The translations under genes and the position numbers were made by a program. Shown here one piece after another: positions 50,801 through 60,800 of a stretch of 64,000 nt of DNA (its first letter is position 1; every line of letters begins with the position of its first letter). This DNA comes from Magnetospirillum sp. XM-1 (lineage in GTDB: Bacteria > Pseudomonadota > Alphaproteobacteria > Rhodospirillales > Magnetospirillaceae), in contig NZ_LN997848.1 in the NCBI RefSeq assembly GCF_001511835.1, positions 2,570,001 to 2,634,000 of the forward strand. Reading direction: 5' to 3'. The notes beneath the pieces were generated by a model. That model did not search any database. It was not told the DNA's origin and was given only the letters and a program-made list of their open reading frames with translations.

Positions 50801-53800
50801 CTGGATGTGGCGGCTTTGCTCGAGGGCCAGCTGGTAGTCGCCATGGAGAAGGGCGGCCGTCTGGACCATCAGGTGGAAATAGGCGATGCCGGTTCCGAAT
50901 TTGGCGGCGGTCAGCGCCGCCAGGGACGTGGCGCCGCGCTCCATGAAGGCGGGCAGCTCGGCTTCGCCCGTCAGGCAGGAAACGAACGCCTCCTGGGCGC
51001 GCAGGGTGTGGAGCAGGCCGTTGTTGCGACTTTGCTGCGCGAAGGCGGAATAGGTCATGGCCGCCGCCGCGATGTCTTGCAGGGGGGCGCCGCATTCGAA
51101 GGTCAGCCACGAGATTTCCAGGGCGCCGTAGACGGCATAGGAATAGTCGCCGGCCGCCTGGCACTCCACGAAGCCTTCCCGCAGGATGTCGATGCTGGAC
51201 CGCATGGGGTTGCGGCGGCTGTTGATGAACACGCCGGCCCGGACCAGGATGCGGCCCCTGAGGTCGGGCCGCGACAGGGCCTCCTGCAGCTTCAGCGCGA
51301 CATTGGCGTACTGGATGGATTCGTCGATGGCGTCGTACTTGCTGACCAGGACGATGGCGTAGCCCATGTAGACGGCGCAGGAATCGCCGTCATTGCCCAG
51401 CAGCAGGGTGACGTTGAGCGCGTTCAGGGACAGCCAGGCGTAAAGGTCGGGCCTGGCGATCCAGGCGCAGGGCATGGCGTCGGCCAGGATGCCCAGCATG
51501 CCCAGCGCATCGGGGTCGGTCATCACCGGGGCGTCGATCAGCTCGCTGATCTCCCGGCCCCTGAGATTGGCCGTGGAATCCTGGCGGGCGCGTTCCACCG
51601 CCGCTTCGATGTCGTCCGGGGTGGTGGGGCAGGTCAGCCCGAACATGCGCAGCGCCGTCAGGGCGACCTCGACCGCCTCGCCGTACTGGCCGGCAACCTG
51701 ATTGCGCAAGATGAGCAGCCGATAGGCCCGCGCCCGGTCGGCGTTGCTGCGGGCATTGTCGAGGATCAGGGGGAAAAGCTGGTCCACCTGCTGGAAGTTG
51801 CCGAGCAGGAGTTCGCAGGTGGCCCGTTCCAGGCACAGCCGGAAGGTTCCCTGGTAATCGTCCTCCCAGGCCGAGGGCGGCAGCATCTCCATGGCTTCGA
51901 CGAAGAAGGTGCGGGCCGTGGCGTAGGCGGCGGAAGCTTTCGCCTTCTCGCCGGCACGAACGTTCATCAGGCGGACCCGCCGCCGTTCCTCGGGATCGGT
52001 GACCAGTTCCGCGCCGATGTTGAAATGGTTCACCACGTCGAAAATCTGATCCTCGAGCGCGCCTTCATCGAGCCCGGCGAGCAGCATGCGGCCGATGCGC
52101 AGGTGCTCGGCCGGACGGGACTCGGGCGGAAGCAGGAAATACGCGGCTTCCTGGATACGGTCGTGGGTGAAGCGGATGCTGTCCTTGCGCCGCACCAGAT
52201 ACGAGGCGCGCAACGCCTCGTCCAGGGCGTCGTCGAGGGGCGAGGCCGAACCGCCGTACAGAATCTGCAGCGTCTTGTGCGACACCGTGTTGCCCAGGCA
52301 GGCCAGGGTCCGCATCACGCCCTGGGCCCCTTCGGGCAGGCGGAGCAGCTTGCCGACCATCAGGTCGACCACGTTGTCCGTGAAGGTCTTGCCGGCGATC
52401 TTCTCCATGTCCCATTGCCAGCCGGCCGGGCTGGGGGCGAGCAGGCCGTCCTCGAACAGCCCCTGCATGAACTGGATGGTGAAGAACGGATTGCCCGCCG
52501 TCTTGGCGCCGATGACTTCCGCCAGCGGCAGCGCCTTGCTCCGCGGGCAGAACAGCGTTTCGGCCACCATCTGGTTCAGGTGGTCGATGGACAGCGGCTG
52601 AAGCAGGATCTCGTCGAGGCTGATGCGCGACCGGATGGAGTCCAGCGCCAGGGCCAGCGGGTGGGCCGGCCCCACCTCGTTGTCGCGGTACGAGCAGATC
52701 AGCAGAAGGTGGCGGAGTTCGCTGTGGGTCGCCAGGTATTCGAACAGCTTCAGGCTGCCGGGATCGATCCATTGGAGATCGTCGAGGAACAGGACGAGCG
52801 GATGCTCGGCCGTCGCCCAGGTGCTGAGGAACCGGCGGAAGGTGGCGAAGAAGCGGACCTGCGCCTCGTTGGGGGGCAGGTCGGAAACCGGAGGCTGCTC
52901 GCCGATCAGCAGGGTGAGCTCGGGGATCAGGTCGGTGATCAGGCGGCCGTTCTGGCCAAGGGCGTCCTGGATGGCCTGGCGCCACTCTTCCAACTGCGCG
53001 TCGCCCTGGCCGAGAACCTGGCGGATGGTCCCCTGGAAGGCCTGGGCCCAGGTGGCGTAGGGGATATGGCGCCTGTACTGGTCGAACTTGCCCGAGGCGA
53101 ACAGCGCCCGCGGCTGGATCAGGGCCTTGTGCAGTTCTCCCACCAGGGCCGACTTGCCGATGCCCGAATAGCCGGTGACCAGGACGATGTTCAGGCTGCC
53201 CTGGGCCGTCACCCGCTCGGCGGCCAATTGCAGCCGGCGCAATTCGGCGCCGCGGCCGTAGAGTTTTTCCGGGACGACGAGGCGGTCCGGCGTGTCGTTG
53301 GCGGCCAGGCGGAACGGCGCCACCGCCTTGTTCCGCCGCCATAAATCCAGGCAATGCCGGAGGTCGGCGACAAGGCCGCTGGCCGTCTGGTAGCGTTCCT
53401 CCGCCGGCTTGGCCAGCAGCTTCATGATGATTTCCGAGACCGGACCCGGAATGTCGTCGCGGATGCCCGACAGCGGCGGCGGACGGCGCGCCACGTGGAA
53501 ATGCACCAGCTCGACGGGGTCTTCCGAGGCGAAGGGGGGCCTGCCGGCCAGCATCTCGAAGAAGACGATGCCGAGCGAGTACAGGTCGCTGCGGCAATCC
53601 ACCGACCGGTTCATCCGGCCGGTCTGTTCCGGCGCCATGTAGACCAGATTGCCCTCGATGGTGTCGATGGGGTCCAGCGCGATGTGATGGCGTGGCAGCA
53701 GCGAGGCGATGCCGAAGCCGGTGAAGCGGACCGGCTGCCCTTCGGCCGGGACGAAGATGTTCGCCGGCCTCAGGTCCTTGTGAACGATGCTGCGGTTGTG

Positions 53801-54184
53801 CAGCTGGGCGAGCGAGTCGGCGATCCGCGGCGCCAGGGACAGGAACTCCCCGATGTCCAGCCGTTCGCCCGCCGCCGGGCCGCCCATGATGGCGTCCAGG
53901 GGCATTCCGCCCGGATCCTCGAGGAGCATTTCGACGGTGCCGCCGCGCTCGACCAGGATGGTGGGGCGCACCGCCCAATCGGCCTCGAGACGGTCCTTCA
54001 GGGCGTATTCATGGCGAAAGCGCGACAGGACCCGCGACGAAGGCTCGTCCTCGGCGGGAACCAGAACCAGGGCCGAACCCAATGATTCGCTGTGGGCGCG
54101 CCAAAGCACGCGGTCGCGGTCGCGGCTGAGCACCTCCGACCGTTCCATCGTGGCTAATAGTGGTTTCGCATTAGTTGTGCTCAA
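47861..54184 (-). CDS. giant hybrid signalling kinase (STK-AAA-TPR-GAF-PAS-Hpt-CheA-like)
   Basis: 2107 residues. In order: Ser/Thr-kinase-like domain (catalytic loop VHKDLRPANI; the DFG site reads TGFG, so activity is doubtful), AAA/AAA_16 ATPase with Walker A GYSGIGKS near 338, a long TPR-like helical part (about 650-1240), GAF (about 1310-1460), PAS (about 1500-1620), a second PAS-like part, an Hpt domain with phospho-His1812 in MIHTFKGTFNQLG, and a CheA-type HATPase (N box near 1973, DDGSGID near 2016) with no CheW domain after it. Cytoplasmic. It phosphorylates presumably the CheX-REC partner. Signal unknown. Confidence 0.88.
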   Translation of the reverse strand: MSTTNAKPLLATMERSEVLSRDRDRVLWRAHSESLGSALVLVPAEDEPSSRVLSRFRHEYALKDRLEADWAVRPTILVERGGTVEMLLEDPGGMPLDAIMGGPAAGERLDIGEFLSLAPRIADSLAQLHNRSIVHKDLRPANIFVPAEGQPVRFTGFGIASLLPRHHIALDPIDTIEGNLVYMAPEQTGRMNRSVDCRSDLYSLGIVFFEMLAGRPPFASEDPVELVHFHVARRPPPLSGIRDDIPGPVSEIIMKLLAKPAEERYQTASGLVADLRHCLDLWRRNKAVAPFRLAANDTPDRLVVPEKLYGRGAELRRLQLAAERVTAQGSLNIVLVTGYSGIGKSALVGELHKALIQPRALFASGKFDQYRRHIPYATWAQAFQGTIRQVLGQGDAQLEEWRQAIQDALGQNGRLITDLIPELTLLIGEQPPVSDLPPNEAQVRFFATFRRFLSTWATAEHPLVLFLDDLQWIDPGSLKLFEYLATHSELRHLLLICSYRDNEVGPAHPLALALDSIRSRISLDEILLQPLSIDHLNQMVAETLFCPRSKALPLAEVIGAKTAGNPFFTIQFMQGLFEDGLLAPSPAGWQWDMEKIAGKTFTDNVVDLMVGKLLRLPEGAQGVMRTLACLGNTVSHKTLQILYGGSASPLDDALDEALRASYLVRRKDSIRFTHDRIQEAAYFLLPPESRPAEHLRIGRMLLAGLDEGALEDQIFDVVNHFNIGAELVTDPEERRRVRLMNVRAGEKAKASAAYATARTFFVEAMEMLPPSAWEDDYQGTFRLCLERATCELLLGNFQQVDQLFPLILDNARSNADRARAYRLLILRNQVAGQYGEAVEVALTALRMFGLTCPTTPDDIEAAVERARQDSTANLRGREISELIDAPVMTDPDALGMLGILADAMPCAWIARPDLYAWLSLNALNVTLLLGNDGDSCAVYMGYAIVLVSKYDAIDESIQYANVALKLQEALSRPDLRGRILVRAGVFINSRRNPMRSSIDILREGFVECQAAGDYSYAVYGALEISWLTFECGAPLQDIAAAAMTYSAFAQQSRNNGLLHTLRAQEAFVSCLTGEAELPAFMERGATSLAALTAAKFGTGIAYFHLMVQTAALLHGDYQLALEQSRHIQPYLKSITGWVAETSYHLLAVLTLTALDAPQDPAEAAERRAELAGHVDLLARRTANCPENYGCRHALALAEIARTQGDLLEAERLYENAISLAQDNDTLHIEAIAYELASRFYRGRDRQLIADTYLRKARDGYARWGAMGKVRQLEAAYPQLADKSARPSAGSTPHSQFQNLDAISVVKASQAVSGEIALNRLVETLLRIAVENAGAGRGVLVVDLGGTATVVADARIDDGAVVVVSLRSEPTPKVLPMKVLNYVQRAWKGVLLDDAPLDSDFGADEYIQRNNVRSVMCLPMVKQSKLIGLLYLENSQVSHVFTAARVAVLELLASQAAISLENSLLYEDLERHRDDLERTVTLRTAELFEKKEQLDKILAEQDIILENASLGIVVVQPAPDGRRLIRRANRAIERLFGYSPDELLGMDTREVWGNDDEFKNVGDAYKMLAAGQTYSGEHVISRRNGQKGFCKLVGTAIDPADLAKGTVWLIEDITDRHAAEVALKAAKQMAEEMAEAFRYKSDQVSALLDNSGQGFLSFQGDLLVKPEFSHPCLAFFGGSPAGKPIDDLLFSGDDHAKDTLRACIEEALAEKDPSRAELYLSLLPEEISIGSRILKAEFKPLDQAIMVVLTDITSEKALAAQVARERTHLEMIVSAVTYGNDFFDAVAEFTSFVQDGPGMWRGRDRTVLYRMIHTFKGTFNQLGFHHLPAALHEVESSLQRLGAWADGAAAAAMVFARDWQAILATDLETVRSALGDDFMARRGVVTVTPEQAKRFERFARGLLDEAEVPDVLEEIAAIRTVSLRQAIADFDKMIHQISARLEKEVAPLVVEGDDVRIDPEVFGPFLRSLGHVFRNAVDHGIEDPDSRLSTGKSEVGTITCAIHRADGALSIDIADDGSGIDVDTLRRRAAELTSADVSGWGLADLVFADGVSVRTEATELSGRGVGMTAVKASVEELGGSVSINSRPGQGTLFQFHIPFPPQVEGRAQ

Positions 54185-54455
54185 CCCAAAAGACGCCTTG
54201 CTAGTGGTTCAGTCGCTCCGACAGTCAGGAAACCGCCCGCCTGCAATCTTACTGAGCTCGATTACGCTTTCAACCGCCTATTTCCATAATTTGTATCATG
54301 CCGAAAATCGGTGCACGCGAATCATGTTTGCCGGGTGGGGGCGGTTCCTCAAAATTACGGTGGGGCGTCATGGAAAATTGTTTGCCTAAGCTCGTAATAA
54401 GGCGTAATCGGTGCCATTAGCTTCTTAATCGAATGTAAGATGGCGGGTGGGAAAT
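54185..54455. promoter_or_regulatory. divergent AT-rich intergenic region
   Basis: 271 bases between the giant kinase (-) and the PKS operon (+), noticeably AT-rich against the surroundings. It must contain promoters for both directions; no clear pair of boxes was fixed by eye. Confidence 0.4.
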
Positions 54456-54821
54456 ATGCGAGATGATGATCGGCACGACGATGCATGCCTTGGGCGTGAT
54501 GACGGTGTAAATAAATCTCGTAAAAGTAAGGATCGCGGGGCGCGGCGGGAGCGGCGGAGCGGGGGCGGCGCGGGCCGCGAAATGCCGTTCCAGATGGGGT
54601 CGTTCATGCAGATGCTGCCCTTGCTGATGGCCATGGGCGGCGGCAATCCGGGTGGCCGGATGGTGGGCTTCCAGCTGAAGATCGTCATGATGATGATCGA
54701 GATCTGGATCGATTATCTGGCCTCCATGCAGGATTTCATGGAGCGCACCCTGGAGCGTCTGATGGAATTCAGCGACGGTGATTCCCACGGCGACGACGCC
54801 GATGACGGGGACGATTGGTAG
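54456..54821 (+). CDS. Met-rich small protein upstream of the PKS
   Basis: 121 residues from ATG 54456. Acidic N-terminus, basic middle (SRKSKDRGARRERRSGGG), then a Met-rich hydrophobic half (MPFQMGSFMQMLPLLMAMGG, FQLKIVMMMIEIWIDYL) and an Asp-rich C-terminus (DGDSHGDDADDGDDW). Probably membrane- or surface-associated by an amphipathic helix. Not recognised. 35 bases before the PKS start on the same strand, so in its operon. An in-frame GTG at 54447 is possible. Confidence 0.55.
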   Translation: MRDDDRHDDACLGRDDGVNKSRKSKDRGARRERRSGGGAGREMPFQMGSFMQMLPLLMAMGGGNPGGRMVGFQLKIVMMMIEIWIDYLASMQDFMERTLERLMEFSDGDSHGDDADDGDDW

Positions 54822-54856
54822 CGCTCGGATAGCGGACAGGGGGGAGGAGCGGGACC

Positions 54857-57800
54857 GTGGCGCAACCGGGGGGGATCGCCATCATCGGAATTGCGTGCCG
54901 GCTGCCGGGCGCGTCCGACTGGCGGCAATTCTGGACGAATCTCTGCGACGGCAAGGAATCGCTGACCCGCTTTTCCGATGCCGAGCTGCTGGCCGAAGGC
55001 GTCCCGCCCGAACAGATCCGCGATCCCCAATACGTCAAGGCCGGCTATGTCCTGGACGGCCATGACGGCTTCGACGCCGGATTCTTCGGCTACGCGCCCG
55101 TCGAGGCCCGCCTGATCGACCCGCAGCAGCGCCATCTGCTGGAGGTGTCCTGGGAAGCCTTCGAGGATGCCGGCTATCCGCCGGGCCGGGGGCATGGCCC
55201 CGTCGCGGTCTACGCCACCACCGGCACGGTGGTGACCAACTACATGATGAACGTCCTGGCCGATTATCCCGACGCCCGTTACGGCGGGACGGCCAGCATG
55301 CTGCATTTCGGCAACGACAAGGATTACGCGTCCACCCGCATTTCCTTCAAGCTCGACCTGAGCGGGCCCAGCCTCAACGTGCAGGCCGCCTGCTCCACCT
55401 CGCTGGTGATGGTCGACCTCGCGGCCAAGGCCATCCGCGACGGCGACTGCACCATGGCCCTGGCGGCGGCGGCCACCATCCGGGCGCCCAACCGCGCCGG
55501 CTATCTGGCGGTCAAGGGCTCCATCTTCTCGCCCGACGGCCATATCCGCACCTTCGATGCCGAGGCCGGGGGGACGGCGTTCAGCTCCGGCGTGGTGGCG
55601 GTGCTGATGAAGGGTTTGGGCCGGGCCATCGAGGACGGCGACAACATCTACGCCGTCATCCGGGGCTCGGGCGTCAACAACGACGCCGCCCGCAAGACCA
55701 GCTACACCGTGACCAGCGTCGAGGCCCAGAGCGAGGTGATGGCCAAGGCCCTGGCCCAGGCGGGCTTCGCGCCGTCCTCGGTCGGCTATGTGGAATGCCA
55801 CGGCACCGGCACCTCGGTGGGCGATCCCAAGGAAGTGTCGGCCTTGAAGCGCGCTTTCCCCGGCGCGGAAAAGGGAAGCTGCCCCATCGGCTCGGCCAAG
55901 CCCAATGTGGGGCACGCGGAAAACGCCTCGGGGCTGGTGTCGCTGGTCAAGACGGCGCTGATGCTTCGGGACGGCGTGGTGCCGCCCAACGTCAATTTCA
56001 AAACGCCCAATCCCCTGCTGAAGCTGGAAACCACGCCGTTTTTCGTCAATACGGAAAAGCTGTCGTGGCGGGCCGGGGACCAGCCGCGCCGGGCCCTGGT
56101 CAACGCGCTGGGCATGGGCGGCACCAACGCCGCCCTCGCCGTGGAGGAGGCCCCCGCCGTTCAGGAGCGGCCCGACCGCCGCCTGCGGTCCCAGCATCTC
56201 TTCTTGCTGTCGGCCCGTACCGCACCGGCGCTGGACGCCCTGATCGCCCGCCACCGAATGGTGCTGGACGGCGATACTCCGCCGGACCTGGGGGATTGGT
56301 GCCATACCCTGGCGGCGGGCCGGGTGCACCACGCCCACCGCCTCGCTCTGGCCGTGGACTCGGTGGCCGATCTGCGGGGAAGGCTGGCGGCCTGCAATTC
56401 CGAGACGGCCGAGCGGGTGCGGGAAACGCCCCGGCGGATCGCCTTCCTCTACAGCGGCCAGGGCTCGCAGTTCGCCGGCATGGGCCGGGCGCTGTACGAG
56501 ACCGAGCCGGATTTCCGCCAGGCCCTCGACCGGGTGGCGGCGGCGCTGGCGCCCCATCTCGAGCGCTCGGTCCTCGACATCCTGTTCGCCGACGGCGAGG
56601 CCATCCACCGCACCGAGAACACCCAGCCGGCCCTGTTCGCCGTGCAGGTGGCCCTGGCCGATTGCCTGGGCGCCTGGGGCGTCCGGCCCATGGCGGTGGC
56701 CGGGCACTCCATCGGTGAGTTCGCCGCCGCCCATCTGGCCGGGGCGCTGTCGCTGGATCAGGCGGCGCGTCTGGTCGCCGAGCGCGGCCGCCTGATGGGG
56801 GCGCTGCCCGAGGGCGGAGCCATGGCGGCGGTGTTCGCCGACGAAGCCACGGTGCGCGCCGCCCTGGATGGCGCGGGCGTCGGCGTGGCGGCGGTCAACG
56901 GGCTGCGCAACACGGTGATCTCGGGCCCCGTGGACGGCGTGGAAAGCGTGCTGGCCGCTCTTGAGCGGGACGGCATCGCCGCCCGGCGGCTGACGGTGTC
57001 CCACGCCTTCCATTCCGCCCTGATGGCGCCGGCCCTGGACGGGCTGGCCCGGGCCGCCGAAGGGACGGGGGGACGGCCGGGAAGCGTGTCCTGGGTCTCG
57101 ACCCTGACCGGGCTGGCCATGAGCGGGCCGCCCAGCGGCGAGTACTGGTGCCGGCAGGCCCGCGAGGCGGTGCGCTTCGCCGATGCCGTCCGCACCCTGG
57201 CCGCCATGGGTATTACCGAATACGTGGAGATCGGACCGGGCGGCGGCCTGCTCGCGCTCGCCCGCGATGGCGTGCCCGACGGCGACGAATCCTGGCTGCC
57301 CAGCCTGGGCAAGGGGGACGGCGAGGGCCGGGCGCTGCTGGGCTGCGTGGCGGGGCTTCACCGTCGCGGCGTAATGGTGAACTGGGCGCGGTTCAACGCG
57401 CCCTTCCAGCCGCGCCGGCTGTCCTTGCCCACCTATCCCTTCCAGCACGAGCGGTTCTGGCAGGCGGCGGCGGAGCGCCCCCCGACCCGCACCTCCGGCA
57501 CGGGACTGGTGGGGCAGCGCCGGCCGTCGCCGCTGGCGGCGCAGCAATTCGACGCGGTCTATGGCCGCGCCCGGCTTGCCTGGCTGGCCGACCACCGGGT
57601 TCACGATGCCATCGTGCTGCCCGCCGCCGCCGGTCTGGCCGCCGCCTTGGGGGCGGCGCGCCAGAGCCTGGGGGACGACGATCTCGAGGTGGTGGATTTC
57701 GCCCAGCGCGATGCCCTGGTGCTGGCCGACGACGAGGAGCGCCCCACCTGCCTGCTGCTGGAGCCGGAAAACGGCGCGCAGGCCCGCTTCTCCCTGGCCA

Positions 57801-60800
57801 GCCAGGGCGAGGGGAACGGCGCGTGGCGCACCCATATGGAGGGCATCGTCCGCCGCGCCGCCCCCGATCAGCCCCGGCGCAACGGCTTCGACGCCAAGCG
57901 CATTCAGCGGCGCTGCGCCATCTCGCTCAAGGCCTCGGCCTATTACGCCGGCATGAAGAGCCTGGGCCTGGGCCATGGGGCGGCGTTCAGGGGCATCGAA
58001 AGCCTGTGGCGCGGCGAGGGCGAGGCCCTGGCCCGCGTGCGCCTGCCCGACGACGTGGCCTTGTCCGGGGGAGGGGACGGCCCGCCGCCCGCCCTGCTCG
58101 ATTCCTGCCTGCATCTCTATCCGGCGGTGATCGACGCGCTGGGCGATTTCAGCCGCCCGCCGCCCGCCGACGCCGCCATGCCGCTCCCGGTCTCCATCGA
58201 GCGCTTCCGCATGGCCGCCTCGCCGCCGCGCGAGCTGTGGTGCCATGTGAAGCGGCGCCCCGCCAACGGCCATGCCGGGCTGACCATCGTCGACATCGAG
58301 GCCCGCGACCTGGACGGCAAGCTGGTGATGGGCTTCGACGGCGTCGCGGTGAAGCCGCTGCCGCCCGCCCAGTTCCGTCCCGCCGCCAAAAAGCAGGACG
58401 AACGCTGGCTTTACCAGTTGCGCTGGGAAAGCGCCGGAGTGTCGGCGGCGACTGAAAACGGTCCTTCCGTCTGGCTGCTGCTGGGCGGCCACGGGGACCG
58501 GACCCTGGCCGCCGCCCTGGAGGCCGAGGGGGCCACCGTCCGGCAGGAGGACATGCCCGAAACCCTGGACTCCATGGCCGTCTTGTTGCGCTCGGTCGCC
58601 GCCGGGGCGAAAGGGGGCATGGTCGGCGTTCTCCATCTCGGCGGGCTGGATGCCGCCGGGGCCGATCCCACCGACCAGGCGGCGCAGGCCCGGGTGCTCG
58701 GTTCCGCCCTGATGGTGGCCCAGGGACTGGCCGCCGAGCGCGAGCGCTTTGCCGGCGGCGCAAGGCTGTGGCTGGTCACCCGCAACGCGGCGGCCGTGAC
58801 CGACGACGATCCGGCGGCGGATGTGCTGCAGGCCGGGCTGTGGGGATTCGGCCGCTCGCTCGCCGTGGAGATGCCGACCCTGTGGGGTGGGCTGATCGAC
58901 CTGGAGGCGGCGGGCGAGCGTTCGGCCGAGGCCCGGCTGGTGGCCGCCCGGCTGCGGCGGCCCGACGGCGAGACCCAGTTCGCCTTCCGCCGGGCCGCGC
59001 GCATGGTGGCGCGGCTGGCCGAGGCCACTGCCGCCGCCCAACCCGCCGCGCCGCCCGACGGGGGCGTCTACGTCGTCACCGGCGGCCTGGGGGCCATCGG
59101 GCGCAAGGTGGCGGAATGGCTGGCGCGCCGCCGCAAGGCCGAGATGCTGGTGCTGGTGGGCCGCCAGGGCCGCAATACGCCCGATTGCGACGCCATCGTC
59201 CGCGCCATCGAGGCCATCGGCCCCAAGGTGCTGGTGGTCAAGGCCGACATGGGCGTCAAGGCCGACGTGCGGCGCCTGATGCGGCGCGTGGCCGAGCTGG
59301 ATTTGCCGCTCAACGGCATCTATCACGGCGCGGGCGTGGTGGACGATTCCATGGTCGAGGCCATGGACTGGGCGCAATTCCGCCGCGTCCTGGCGCCCAA
59401 GCTGGACGGGGCTTGGTGGCTGCACGAATTCAGCCGGGACGCGGCGCCTCGCGATTTCGTGCTGTTCTCCTCGGTGCTCAGCCAGCTGGGTTCGGCCGGT
59501 CAGGCCAATTACACCGCCGCCAACGCCTGCCTCGACGCCCTGGCCGTCCATCGCCGTCGCCTGGGCCTTTCGGCCCTGGTGGTCAATTGGGGCCCCTGGG
59601 CCGAATCCGGCATGGCCAGCGGATTGGACGAACGGGTCCAGGCGGCGTGGCAGGCGCGCGGCATGCGCTTCATCGATTCGGACCTGGGCGGGCGGGCGTT
59701 CGACACGCTGTTCGACGGCGGGCTGGTCCAGGCGGCGGTGGCGCCCATCCACTGGCCGTCCTTCCTGGGCCACTTCGCCCGGCCGCCGGCTCTTTACGCC
59801 CATTTCCAGGGGAGCCTCGGGCCCGGCCCGGCGGCGGAGATCGTGGAATTGCGCGCCAGCCTGGCCTCGGACTCGCCGGGGCGCAGGCGGGGCGCGCTGA
59901 CGGCGTTCCTGCGCCGTCTGGTAACCTCCACCCTGGGGCTCGCCGAGACCATCGAGGCCAGCCGGCCCCTGCGCGAGGTGGGGCTGGATTCGCTGATGGC
60001 GGTCACCCTGATCAACCGGGTTGAAGCGGCCGTCGGGCTGCGGATTCCCGCCTTCAACCTGATCCGCGGCCCCAGCATCGACCAGCTGATCGACGACGTC
60101 TGGCCCGACACCGCCGGTGCGCCTGTCCCGAACGCGGTGGAGGAGACGGTTGCCGCCGGGTCTTGGCTGGTGAGCATCGTTGCGCCGCCAAGGCCGTTAA
60201 GCCGCCTGTTCTGCTTCCCCTTTGCCGGTGGAGGCTCGGCCACCTTCCGTGGCTGGGGGGCGGCCATGGACTCAGGCGTGGAGGTGATCGCCGTCGAGCC
60301 GCCCGGGCGGCTGACCCGCATCGGCGAGGAGCCCGAGCACGATCTGGGGCGCTGGGTCGACCGGCTGATGGAGGAGATGGCGGGCAAGCTGGACCTGCCC
60401 TTCGCCTTCTTCGGCCATTGCCTGGGCAGCCTGACGCTGTACGAAACCACCTGCCGGCTGATGGACCGGGCGGGGATCAGGCCCACCCATCTGTTCTGTT
60501 CCGGCGCGCGGCCGCCGGACCGGCTCAAATCCATCGGCTCGTTCGAGACCAGCCTGATACGCCGTCTGGCGCGCATGCCCGGCTACCGCGCCGATTTGCC
60601 CCCCTATCGCCAGCCGGGGCCCATCTTCGCCGAGATCGTGCGCCACTTCGACATCGCCGCCAGCGAGCATCTGCTGGTGGACCCGGATCTGCGCCGCCTG
60701 ATGCTGCCGGCGGTCCGCGCCGATTTCGAGATGGCCAGCACCTATCGTTTCCGGCGCAGACGTCCGCTGGACGTGCCCATCACCTGCTTCGTTGCCATCG

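Noticed and set aside
47864..53344. 1826-codon + strand ORF
   Set aside because: Antisense to the giant kinase, composition typical of a shadow frame.
54713..59803. 1696-codon - strand ORF
   Set aside because: Antisense to the PKS, whose motifs are complete on the + strand.
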